DNA of 21,578 nt from an uncultured Brachyspira sp. (GCF_934747485.1 NZ_CAKVGN010000052.1:1-21578); one strand, 5' to 3'; counted from the stretch's first letter, positions 1 to 6,854 are shown. A program made the numbers and translations. The notes: a model not told the origin generated them from the sequence alone.

Positions 1-125
1 TGCCTTTTCCAATAATAATATGTTCTAATACTAATATCATATTTAGAAGCTAATATTTCTTTATTCTTAACTTTATTAATTTTTAGAACTATCTTTTTTC
101 TTTGATTTGAAGTATATTCTTTCAT
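1..125 (-). CDS. Transposase helix-turn-helix subunit, N-terminal fragment
   Basis: The open frame starts at an ATG whose complement is 123-125 and is cut by the window edge after 41 codons. The peptide begins MKEYTSNQRKKIVLKINK and continues through EILASKYDISIRTYYYWKR. That is a basic N-terminus followed by a helix-turn-helix of the kind found in OrfA of IS3/IS911-type transposases, where a recognition helix ends in [TS]-x-Y-x-W-[KR]. AAAGGA lies six bases upstream of the ATG and serves as ribosome binding site. This site and the first base of the start codon form one arm of a 12-bp inverted repeat (see the hairpin at 125-170). The rest of the protein cannot be judged from here. Confidence 0.6.
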   Translation of the reverse strand, partial: MKEYTSNQRKKIVLKINKVKNKEILASKYDISIRTYYYWKR

Positions 126-170
126 AGGTATTCCTTTAAATTTAGCTATTTATATTATAAGGAATACCTA
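125..170 (-). promoter_or_regulatory. Fold-back hairpin over the transposase ribosome site
   Basis: Bases 125-136 and 159-170 are perfect 12-bp inverted complements with a 22-base loop. On the minus-strand RNA the 3' arm covers the AAGGA ribosome site and the A of the transposase ATG. A -10 box, TATAAT (minus, 154-159), sits at the loop side of the 5' arm, so the element's own transcript would begin near 147 and lack that arm. Read-through RNA from outside would contain both arms and be translationally silent. The logic is that of IS10 and IS50; its use here is inference. Confidence 0.55.
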
Positions 171-181
171 CTTTATTTTAA
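154..181 (-). promoter_or_regulatory. Candidate transposase promoter
   Basis: On the minus strand TTAAAA (176-181) is followed after 16 bases by a perfect TATAAT (154-159). The -35 is weak (4/6). The right-hand copy conserves the arrangement: TTTAAA at 21539-21544, 16 bases, then TATAAT at 21561-21566. Confidence 0.4.
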
Positions 182-235
182 CTAAAAAACGTGCAATATC
201 TATGGCTCCTAAACAGATATAAAAAAGTAATTTTC

Positions 236-263
236 TTGACATAGATTTTTTTTGTTGTATACT
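236..263 (+). promoter_or_regulatory. Sigma-70-type promoter of the B12 riboswitch operon
   Basis: TTGACA at 236-241, a 16-base T-rich spacer and TATACT at 258-263 form a near-consensus vegetative promoter. The predicted start, about 269-270, coincides with the first base pair of the riboswitch. The insertion sequence ends about 20 bases upstream. Confidence 0.75.
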
Positions 264-268
264 CTTTT

Positions 269-386
269 GTGCAATAAGGGGAATGAGGGTGAAAATCCCA
301 CGCTGGCCCGCAACCGTAAAGCTTAGTTGTGAAAAACTAACGAAGTCGGAATGCCTTATTGTAAAAAATAATCGAGTCGAGTGCAC
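269..386 (+). promoter_or_regulatory. Cobalamin (adenosylcobalamin-type) riboswitch
   Basis: The conserved core is readable in order: GGGAA (279-283), GGGTGAAAATCCC, the invariant GCCCGCAACCGT stretch (about 306-317) and the B12 box AGTCGGAATGCC (344-355). A stem of AATAAGG (274-280) with CCTTATT (354-360) closes the core. GTGCA (269-273) with TGCAC (382-386) could form the outer helix. An internal stem TTAGTT/AACTAA lies just before the B12 box. This class binds cobalamin and usually represses B12 import or synthesis genes when the ligand is plentiful. The operon downstream encodes a lipoprotein and a TonB-dependent receptor, consistent with control of B12 uptake. Confidence 0.93.
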
Positions 387-434
387 TATATTATGGGTTT
401 TATCTAAAAACTTATAAACTTTTTTATGTATTCG

Positions 435-452
435 CTCCTAATTTTAAAGGAG
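435..452 (+). promoter_or_regulatory. Shine-Dalgarno-sequestering hairpin (riboswitch expression platform)
   Basis: CTCCT at 435-439 is complementary to AGGAG at 448-452 across an eight-base loop. AGGAG is the ribosome binding site of the lipoprotein gene, seven bases before its ATG at 460. No T-tract terminator is seen between aptamer and gene, so control of translation initiation is the likely mechanism. Confidence 0.6.
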
Positions 453-459
453 TTTTTTT

Positions 460-1416
460 ATGCAAAAATATTTTATTCTATTACTATCATTTATTATTTT
501 TTTATCATCATGTACAAGTCCAAATTATCCAAATGATAATAATGACGAAGCAGCAATACCAGAATGGAAAAAAAATATAAATCACAGCATTCTTAAAAAT
601 AATTGGAAAAGCAAAACTGATGATGCATTAATATATAAATATGATGGAGAGAATTTTACCTCCATATCAAAAGATGTTACTGTTTTTAAAATAGAAGTTG
701 AAGAAATTGTTTGGAATAATGACAACACTTCAGGAGTAATATATGGAAAGATAGTAGAAAATAGTGATTCATCATTGATAAATAAATATTACAGTGTTGC
801 TTTTATAGGATTAAAAACAAACAGCGTACAATTTTCTACAGATGCCGCATTGGCAAGCACATTAGAAGAAGCAAAAAATAACTTCACTTTAGAATATTTT
901 ACAAATTATATTGAATGTGTAGAATCAGAATATATATACATAGAACCTGGAAAAGGAAATCGCAATTATAGATTATTATCAGATGAAAAAATTTTAGCTT
1001 TGAGCTGGCAAGATAAAAGAAAACAAGACTATTTTTATAGCAACTGGATGAATATTTTTACAAATCAGATTATTTTACCTGCAGGAGTAACTGGAACAAC
1101 AAGAAAAACAGATGAAAATGCAACATATATGGAAAATGATGGAAAAGTTCTAGGAAAATTTATGTATGCTACAAATATAGAATGGAAAGGCACAAATTGG
1201 ATAGGGGCACTATATTTAGATGAAAGATATAGTGATTCTTCAAAATGGCTTATATTTCATATAGACACTGAAGGAAATCTAATGAATGCTTCAGGATATG
1301 GAATAAATAAAGATGGTGCTCCTATTACAGATGAACAATGGAAAACTTTAGTATACGAGAAATGGGGAGCTTTTTCTCTTGGAACTATAAAAGACTTTAA
1401 TTATAATCAGCAATAA
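460..1416 (+). CDS. Riboswitch-controlled exported lipoprotein, candidate B12-capture partner
   Basis: This 318-residue protein begins with a signal sequence ending in the lipobox L-S-S-C (Cys18), so it is predicted to be a lipid-anchored envelope protein. The mature part starts with a Ser/Asn/Asp-rich linker and then an acidic globular region with many aromatic residues (several W, Y). I recognise no domain family. The start is firm: AGGAG lies seven bases upstream and the signal peptide begins there. It is the first gene after a cobalamin riboswitch and ends six bases before a TonB-dependent receptor. Receptor/surface-lipoprotein pairs such as BtuB with BtuG or BtuH in Bacteroides capture B12; I see no sequence proof of homology to those. 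A cobalamin-binding or receptor-assisting role is inference from context. Confidence 0.85.
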   Translation: MQKYFILLLSFIIFLSSCTSPNYPNDNNDEAAIPEWKKNINHSILKNNWKSKTDDALIYKYDGENFTSISKDVTVFKIEVEEIVWNNDNTSGVIYGKIVENSDSSLINKYYSVAFIGLKTNSVQFSTDAALASTLEEAKNNFTLEYFTNYIECVESEYIYIEPGKGNRNYRLLSDEKILALSWQDKRKQDYFYSNWMNIFTNQIILPAGVTGTTRKTDENATYMENDGKVLGKFMYATNIEWKGTNWIGALYLDERYSDSSKWLIFHIDTEGNLMNASGYGINKDGAPITDEQWKTLVYEKWGAFSLGTIKDFNYNQQ

Positions 1417-1422
1417 ATAATT

Positions 1423-3363
1423 ATGAAACATTTTATCATATACTTCCTTTTTGCTTCTGTGCTTTATTCTCAAACATACCTTATAAGAGAGCTTAAAGGA
1501 GGTATATGGGTTACTTCAAAGGCAGAAATAGCTAATCAAACAAATAATGCTTCTTCTTCAAACTCAGCATACAAAAGCCCTATAAATGTAAATAATAAAA
1601 CTATAACCTCTGAAGAAATAGAGAGAATGGGTTATAAAAATGCTCAAGAAGTGCTTGCTAATCAGCCCGGATTCGTAAATAAGGGCACATATATGGGTAA
1701 TGAGGTAGTTGATCCTGCTGGGGCTAATGGAGATAACATAAAGATATATCTTAATGGTGTGCTTATGAACACTGCTAAGGGAAATGCTGATGCTGGAGTA
1801 GACTTAAGAAGAATACCATCAAATTTGATAGAATCCATAGAAATAATAGGAAATTCTATATATATAACTACAAAAACTCCCGCTCAGGATATACTTTTAG
1901 TGTCATTAGGCTATGGTGTATATAATACTATAAGACCTTCTATACTATTTTCGAGAAATATTGACGATAATCAAGTGTTTACTTTTACTGCGGATTCCTA
2001 TTACAGTGATGCTAATTACTATTATGATTTTACTAATTTATCAGGAAATAGAGTTCAAGGAAATTTTAGAGACAATAGGCAGTTTATTGCTAATTCATCT
2101 GCCAATTATAAATACACATTCAATAATAAAAACTTTATAAATGTATTTGCCAATGTATCGTATTCAAGCTCTGCAGCACAATATGAAATTCCTCCTGTTA
2201 ATAAAACAGATTCTTGGTTTACTTTTACTACTCTAACATCTGCTGTATCTTATAACGGCTTTTCTGATATTTTAGATTATAATATTACACTATCATATTT
2301 ATTTGATTCATTTGTAGACAGACCATATTTTCAAGATGGGAAATTTGTATCAGATTATAAATCACATGCTGCAGCTTTAACCGCTTCTCTATCAAGAATG
2401 GATGAATTTATCCCCAACACTATTACAATGTATAACAAATTAACTCCAGAATACAGATACGATATTTTAACAGAAGATACAAATGCAATAGAAACCAACT
2501 TCTATTACTACCCCCAAAGGCATTCACTTTCTTTAAGATATGAAATGCAGCTTTCTTTCGGATATTGGGATAATAATGTACCTATATTTACATTACTTCC
2601 AAGCATAAAATATGAATACCAAAATGAAATATTTACAAACCAAAGGAATAAAAACTATTTAGCTTACACTGCCGGATTCAATTTAAACTTTTATAAAGGA
2701 TATGGCTTATATGTTGCTTACATGAGTGATTATACAGCCCCTACTTTTAATGACCTTTATTATGGAGTGTTTAGCAATCCTCAACTTCTTCCAGAAAGCT
2801 ATAATCAATTACTCACTAAACTAACAATGGAACCTGTAACCAACCTAAAAATAGAAGCCTCTTATGCATATACTACCTATACAAATAAAATAATATGGTT
2901 TAGTAATATACCAGAGAATGTTGATACAGCAGTTTCGCATATAGTTAGCTCAAGCATAGGTTATGATATACCTTTTGCAAAATATCATAAAATAAAAACA
3001 AAAATAGGATATTCTTATCAGCTTGCTTATATGGGTGAGGATAAATTTCCTAAGATAGGTTTGCCGAATAATGTTGTAACAGCACTGCTCGGATATGATT
3101 TTGTTTCAGATAGTAAAATATTAAGCTCATTATCTTTTAATATTTATTATATATATTCAAGCCCAAGAGCAATGACATCAAATTATCCAACCTATTATTC
3201 AGAAGCATTTCATAATTTGAATATATCATTTTATTCTATATGGTTTAAGCATTTAATATTTTCTATGCATTTTAAGAACATTTTGAATAGAACCCCTATG
3301 TTATCAGCCTATTCAGTAGCAAAGCCATTTACTTTTGAATTTGAGATTGGGTATAATTTTTAG
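1423..3363 (+). CDS. TonB-dependent outer-membrane receptor, probable cobalamin transporter (BtuB-like)
   Basis: The 646-residue protein has a signal peptide ending near L-Y-S-Q (residue 17) and a Ser/Asn-rich linker. A plug domain follows at about 55-152 (ITSEEIERMGYKNAQEVLANQ, then IKIYLNGV and LRRIPSNLIESIEII). The long rest of the protein is rich in alternating aromatic and polar residues, as in beta-barrel strands, and ends in a terminal Phe (GYNF) typical of barrels inserted by BamA. Its length is close to BtuB's usual 600 or so. It starts six bases after the lipoprotein stop without a visible ribosome site, suggesting translational coupling, so the riboswitch should control both. The B12 substrate is inferred from the riboswitch; the fold call is strong. 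I see no convincing TonB box, and no TonB/ExbBD or ABC transporter genes are in the window. Confidence 0.88.
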   Translation: MKHFIIYFLFASVLYSQTYLIRELKGGIWVTSKAEIANQTNNASSSNSAYKSPINVNNKTITSEEIERMGYKNAQEVLANQPGFVNKGTYMGNEVVDPAGANGDNIKIYLNGVLMNTAKGNADAGVDLRRIPSNLIESIEIIGNSIYITTKTPAQDILLVSLGYGVYNTIRPSILFSRNIDDNQVFTFTADSYYSDANYYYDFTNLSGNRVQGNFRDNRQFIANSSANYKYTFNNKNFINVFANVSYSSSAAQYEIPPVNKTDSWFTFTTLTSAVSYNGFSDILDYNITLSYLFDSFVDRPYFQDGKFVSDYKSHAAALTASLSRMDEFIPNTITMYNKLTPEYRYDILTEDTNAIETNFYYYPQRHSLSLRYEMQLSFGYWDNNVPIFTLLPSIKYEYQNEIFTNQRNKNYLAYTAGFNLNFYKGYGLYVAYMSDYTAPTFNDLYYGVFSNPQLLPESYNQLLTKLTMEPVTNLKIEASYAYTTYTNKIIWFSNIPENVDTAVSHIVSSSIGYDIPFAKYHKIKTKIGYSYQLAYMGEDKFPKIGLPNNVVTALLGYDFVSDSKILSSLSFNIYYIYSSPRAMTSNYPTYYSEAFHNLNISFYSIWFKHLIFSMHFKNILNRTPMLSAYSVAKPFTFEFEIGYNF

Positions 3364-3390
3364 TTTATATTTAGAGAATTATTTTTTATT

Positions 3391-3608
3391 GTTTTCGGGG
3401 ACTAGCCCCCGAACCCCCAGTTCTTTTATTGGTATAAAAGAACCAAAAGAACTGCATTTAATAGATTATAGCTTTTTATGTATATCAAAATATATCCATT
3501 GTTTTATATATTCCAAAATATAAAGCTATAGCACTTGCACTTTTTGGTTCTTTTGACGAAGTCCGCACTACGAGCTGCAGGAAAAAGTTGAATAAAAATA
3601 AAAACATA
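3391..3608 (+). repeat. Dispersed structured repeat, left plus right module
   Basis: This non-coding unit fills the gap between convergent genes. The left module has a GC-rich hairpin (TTCGGGG 3394-3400 with CCCCGAA 3407-3413), then ACCCCCA. A perfect 10-bp hairpin follows (3420-3429 with 3434-3443, loop TGGT), then CAAAAGAACTGCATTT. After an AT-rich spacer, the right module reads GCACTTGCACTTTTTGG, then GACGAAGTCCGCAC, a small hairpin and GGAAAAAGTTGAATAAAAA. The same modules recur at 19060-19672. Short open frames crossing the unit are repeat-derived and not counted as genes. Strand is nominal. Confidence 0.8.
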
Positions 3609-3614
3609 AAAATT

Positions 3615-4268
3615 TTATTTCTTGTTCTTGAAATAGTCGCAATACTGTGAAACTGTACATTCACTGCATAAAGGGCTAATGGGCTTACACAAATTCTGAC
3701 CATAAACAACTAATGTGTCATTGTAAACCCTCCAATATTCTTTTGGAAGCTTTTCCCTCAAGGCAAACTCTGTCTCCTCCGGTGTCTTTGTGTGAACGTA
3801 ACCGAATCTATTTGATATTCTATGTACATGCGTGTCAACACATATGCCGTCTTTATCAAAAGCCTCTGTAACTACTAAATTGGCAACCTTTCTCCCTACC
3901 CCTTTGAGTTTTAAAAGCTCATCAATCTCATCAGGCACTTCCCCATTATAATCATTAATAATCATATGAGAAACTTCAAGTATATTTTTTGCCTTCACAT
4001 TATAAAAGCCTACAGGGTAAATAAGCTTAGCAATCTCTTCTTCAGAAAGCTTTATCATCTCTTTGGCATTTCCTGCCTTTTCAAACAGCCTCATAGAAGC
4101 ATCTCTTGTTGTAGGGTCTTTTGTTCTAAGAGAAAGCATAGTGGAAATTAATATTTTATAAGCATCTCTGTTTGTAATAAGCTTTATCTCTGTTACCACA
4201 GGCATAGGCATTGACTTGGTAACTTTCGTAAGCTCTTTCATTATAGGGTGTATATCTTTATCATTCAT
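3615..4268 (-). CDS. nth: Endonuclease III (DNA glycosylase/AP lyase)
   Basis: The 217-residue protein removes oxidised pyrimidines and nicks abasic sites in base-excision repair. The helix-hairpin-helix LKGVGRKVANL (121-131) contains the catalytic Lys127, and VDTHVHR carries the catalytic Asp145. Four cysteines (194, 201, 204, 210; spacing C-x6-C-x2-C-x5-C) form the 4Fe-4S site. Length is normal for the family. The segment equivalent to E. coli LLSAQATD reads MLSLRTKD, so the flipped-base pocket Gln is replaced by Arg, as I recall from archaeal-type members. AGGTGG lies just upstream of the ATG, and the upstream exported protein ends 11 bases away, so the two are probably cotranscribed. The gene converges on the B12 receptor operon with a structured repeat between. 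Confidence 0.95.
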   Translation of the reverse strand: MNDKDIHPIMKELTKVTKSMPMPVVTEIKLITNRDAYKILISTMLSLRTKDPTTRDASMRLFEKAGNAKEMIKLSEEEIAKLIYPVGFYNVKAKNILEVSHMIINDYNGEVPDEIDELLKLKGVGRKVANLVVTEAFDKDGICVDTHVHRISNRFGYVHTKTPEETEFALREKLPKEYWRVYNDTLVVYGQNLCKPISPLCSECTVSQYCDYFKNKK

Positions 4269-4279
4269 AAAAAAACCAC

Positions 4280-5311
4280 CTATTCAAATAAATACATAAA
4301 CACAGAATCTTCTTTCACAAAAGGTTTTAATTCAGAATATCTAAACTCTATTTCAATAATACCATGTGCATAATCGGATATCTTATAGGCAGGCCATATA
4401 AACTTTATACCCGTGGGAGTAATGTCAAATGTATCGCTTAATGTAATGCTGTCAAAATCAAAAAAATCAGATTCTGACATGTTTCTTGTAAGTTTTGTAC
4501 GCATCAAATTAATTAAATCAATATCAGCAACATCATCTATAAGCTCTGATACACTTAAACCAATTCTCTTTCCTGTGGATATTAAATATATATTAGGCTG
4601 AACATTATATATTCCATGAACTCCGCCAGCATAAGAATAATTATATAAAGAAAATGATATAATATTTTCATCTATATATGATACTTCAATATTTCTTTGC
4701 ATATTAAACTTATCATTAATAGTCTCTTTCCAAGTATTATATTGCGATGAAATTAAATTATTAAGTGTTTCCATTATATTTTCTTCATTTATAGATTTAG
4801 TTTCATCAATGTCTAATGATATTCTATTTATTGCCTTTGCATTTTTATTGTTTTCTATAATAACAGCATCTCTGCTCGATTCAAAGCTTCCATTATCATC
4901 TTTAATATTTAATTTAGCATTTATAATCTTAATTTTATTTATAGGATAATTATTATCCAAAGAAAAAGAAAAACTGAAAGTATTATTTTTGTCAGCAGAA
5001 ACCCAATTACCAGTAAAAACCATTTCGCTGCTAACTTCTCCGTCTAAAGAACCTATTATTCTATCATTAATACTCTCATCAAGATGAAATGTATTTCCAT
5101 TGATGCTGCCCTTTAGACTGATAACTTGCTTTATAGTATCATAATAATATTTACCTGTAAGATTATTATTATCATCTATATATAAATACATACTTATAGG
5201 AGTAGTGCCGATATTTCCTTTAAGAAAATAAAAATCTTTTTTTGATATTTCTGCATTTTGTGAAAAAACTAAAGAAGAAAATAACAAAAAAATATATATA
5301 ACTTTTTTCAT
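4280..5311 (-). CDS. Exported protein with PdaC/RsiV-like DUF4163-DUF3298 region
   Basis: This 343-residue protein has a signal peptide ending VFSQ (residue 18). Residues 25-120 look like a small beta domain with repeated G-x-Y-x-Y and L-x-G patterns (LTGKYYYDTIKQVISLKGSI, FTGNW). The C-terminal half matches the DUF4163/DUF3298 pair seen in peptidoglycan deacetylase PdaC and anti-sigma factor RsiV. Its signatures are YAGGVHG (227-233), STGKRIGLSVSELI (245-258) and a closing IKFIWPAYKISDYAHGIIEI segment (302-321). No deacetylase catalytic domain follows, so it is not an enzyme of that type; RsiV binds lysozyme through this region. A periplasmic sensing or envelope role is plausible but unproven. 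TATAAT on the minus strand at 5326-5331 lies close to the start codon; nth follows in the same direction. Confidence 0.8.
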   Translation of the reverse strand: MKKVIYIFLLFSSLVFSQNAEISKKDFYFLKGNIGTTPISMYLYIDDNNNLTGKYYYDTIKQVISLKGSINGNTFHLDESINDRIIGSLDGEVSSEMVFTGNWVSADKNNTFSFSFSLDNNYPINKIKIINAKLNIKDDNGSFESSRDAVIIENNKNAKAINRISLDIDETKSINEENIMETLNNLISSQYNTWKETINDKFNMQRNIEVSYIDENIISFSLYNYSYAGGVHGIYNVQPNIYLISTGKRIGLSVSELIDDVADIDLINLMRTKLTRNMSESDFFDFDSITLSDTFDITPTGIKFIWPAYKISDYAHGIIEIEFRYSELKPFVKEDSVFMYLFE

Positions 5312-5367
5312 TTAAAAACCCATAAATTATAGTTTAAATATAATAATATAAATGAAAAAATAAAACA

Positions 5368-5387
5368 AGGGGGACTAATATCCCCCT
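5368..5387 (-). terminator. Intrinsic terminator of tpiA
   Basis: On the minus strand a 6-bp stem AGGGGG/CCCCCT with an eight-base loop is followed by TGTTTTATTTTTT. It lies 25 bases after the tpiA stop and separates tpiA from the exported-protein gene downstream. Confidence 0.88.
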
Positions 5388-5412
5388 AACAAAATAAAAA
5401 TTATTTAATAAT

Positions 5413-6171
5413 TTACTTAGCTATATAATTAACTATTCTTGCAAACTTATCAGCAACCAAAGAAGCACCACCAACCAAAGCACCGTCTATATTAGGCATA
5501 TTAAGCAAATCATCAGCATTCTTTTCATTAACACTTCCGCCGTAAAGTATAATCATACCCTCAGCAACACCATCATTGTAAATTGATTTTAATGTATCTC
5601 TTATAGTTTTATGTACATCATCAGCATCTTGCGGAGTAGCAGTTTTGCCAGTACCAATAGCCCAAACAGGTTCATAAGCTATAACCACCTTTTTAGCCTC
5701 AGCCTCACTTAAACCCTTAAAAGCTTCTTTTACTTGACTGCTTACTATATCAGAAGTAATACCCTTCTCTCTCTCTTCTAAATGTTCACCCACACATAAA
5801 ACAGGAACTAAGTTTTTGTCTAAAGCTCTTTTTACTTTTTTGTTTATAAGCTCATCTTTCTCGCCAAATATATCGCGACATTCAGAGTGCCCAACAATAA
5901 CATACTCACAGCCAACATTAAGAAGCATATCAGCAGAAATCTGTCCGGTAAAAGCTCCCTTCTCCTCAAAATATAAATTCTGTGCTCCTAATTTAATATT
6001 GCTTCCTTTAATAGCATTATTAACATCGCTCAAACAAGTAAAAGTAGGTGCTATCATAATATCTCTGTCTTTAACATCTTTTACTAAATCTTTTAACTGT
6101 TTTACTAACTCTAAAGCCTCTTTGTTAGTATTATTCATTTTCCAGTTACCAGCTATAAGTTTTCTTCTCAT
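5413..6171 (-). CDS. tpiA: Triosephosphate isomerase
   Basis: The 252-residue TIM barrel interconverts dihydroxyacetone phosphate and glyceraldehyde 3-phosphate in glycolysis. AGNWKMN carries Lys11, VGHSE carries catalytic His95, and AYEPVWAIGTGKTA carries Glu167 plus flexible loop 6. ILYGGSV (208-214) and GALVGGASL (230-238) bind phosphate. Length is normal. AAGGAGA lies upstream of the ATG. One departure stands out: the usual GHSERR motif reads GHSECR, so the first Arg, normally a structural residue, is Cys98. The gene starts 29 bases after an isochorismatase-family gene, probably in one transcript, and ends before an intrinsic terminator. Confidence 0.97.
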   Translation of the reverse strand: MRRKLIAGNWKMNNTNKEALELVKQLKDLVKDVKDRDIMIAPTFTCLSDVNNAIKGSNIKLGAQNLYFEEKGAFTGQISADMLLNVGCEYVIVGHSECRDIFGEKDELINKKVKRALDKNLVPVLCVGEHLEEREKGITSDIVSSQVKEAFKGLSEAEAKKVVIAYEPVWAIGTGKTATPQDADDVHKTIRDTLKSIYNDGVAEGMIILYGGSVNEKNADDLLNMPNIDGALVGGASLVADKFARIVNYIAK

Positions 6172-6200
6172 AATAATTATTCTCCTTATTATAAAATAAA

Positions 6201-6758
6201 TTATTTTAATAAATTACTTAAATCTTTAAAATTAGGCACCTTAGAACTTTCTATAAATCCAAAAAGCACCATCTCAGTACTGATAATATTAGCCCCCAAT
6301 TTTCTCATCTGCTCTAAGCCAATCTGCTTATCACTATCAGTTCTGGAAGCACAAGCATCAGCAGCCACATAAACATTATACCCATTTTGAATCAAATGAT
6401 AAACACTATAATATACGCATACATGAGTCTCAGCTCCAAATACTATAATATTCTTTTTATTTAAACTGTTAAACTCATGAACAAAATCTTCGCTAGCAAA
6501 TACACTAAAATGAGTCTTAGAAAATAACTTATGATGCTTAGGCAGTATTATTCTCTCATCTGTAGAGCCTAAACCTTTAGGATACTGCTCAGTAACTAAA
6601 AGAGGTATATCATATATTTCAGAAGTCTTAAGCAGTATATTAGACTTTTTTATAAGATTATCCAAATTATCCATAGCAGGAAGCAGCTTAGTTTGCAAAT
6701 CTATACAAATATATAGAGAATCATTTTTGTCTAATATAGGTTCATTCATTAGTTTCAT
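6201..6758 (-). CDS. Isochorismatase-family cysteine hydrolase (YcaC-like)
   Basis: The 185-residue protein shows the family's catalytic triad: Asp20 in YICIDLQ, Lys81 in FSKTHFS and nucleophilic Cys114 in GAETHVCV, next to the characteristic cis-peptide. LLVTEQYPKGLG (53-64) is typical of the YcaC/ribonuclease-like hydrolase branch, whose substrates are mostly unknown; nicotinamidase and true isochorismatase have different substrate loops. The first ATG is preferred because AAGGA lies seven bases before it, although a second Met follows at codon 4. It probably shares a transcript with tpiA. A terminator separates it from flaA upstream. No substrate can be named from context. Confidence 0.88.
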   Translation of the reverse strand: MKLMNEPILDKNDSLYICIDLQTKLLPAMDNLDNLIKKSNILLKTSEIYDIPLLVTEQYPKGLGSTDERIILPKHHKLFSKTHFSVFASEDFVHEFNSLNKKNIIVFGAETHVCVYYSVYHLIQNGYNVYVAADACASRTDSDKQIGLEQMRKLGANIISTEMVLFGFIESSKVPNFKDLSNLLK

Positions 6759-6794
6759 AAATAAATCCTTAAAATAAAAAACTTAAAATACAAA

Positions 6795-6829
6795 TAAGGG
6801 GAAACAACTTAAATATTTGCTTCCCCTTA
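6795..6829 (-). terminator. Terminator-like hairpin after flaA
   Basis: On the minus strand a perfect 9-bp stem TAAGGGGAA/TTCCCCTTA with a 17-base loop is followed by the T-rich run ATTTGTATTTTAAGTTTTTT. It lies about 25 bases after the flaA stop and probably ends the abundant flaA message, perhaps with some read-through into the hydrolase gene. Confidence 0.75.
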
Positions 6830-6854
6830 AAACTTTTTAAAACTCGCTTAATTA

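Larger units (their letters stand above)
1..215 (-). mobile_element. End of an IS3-like insertion sequence (runs off the left edge)
   Basis: This stretch holds the upstream end and first 41 codons of a transposase reading leftward out of the window. The inferred outer boundary is at 215, where the minus strand reads TGTTTAGGAGCC; 5'-TG termini are typical of the IS3 family. The boundary is supported by a second copy: 142-215 aligns without gaps to the reverse complement of 21505-21578 with about seven mismatches in 74 bases, and similarity falls off on the interior side of both. Family assignment is tentative because the DDE domain and far terminus are outside the window. The element ends about 20 bases upstream of the -35 box of the B12-riboswitch promoter. 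Confidence 0.6.

Noticed and set aside
168..386. 72-codon minus-strand frame ending in YICLGAIDIARFLVKIK
   Set aside because: It is antisense to the B12 riboswitch, and its end overlaps the IS terminus. The right-hand IS copy also reads ICLGAIHIARFLV, but this follows from the DNA repeat; there is no ribosome site or longer homologous frame.
3335..3709. Small frames of 62 and 74 codons around the receptor-nth junction
   Set aside because: They are made of dispersed-repeat sequence plus out-of-frame ends of the receptor or nth genes.
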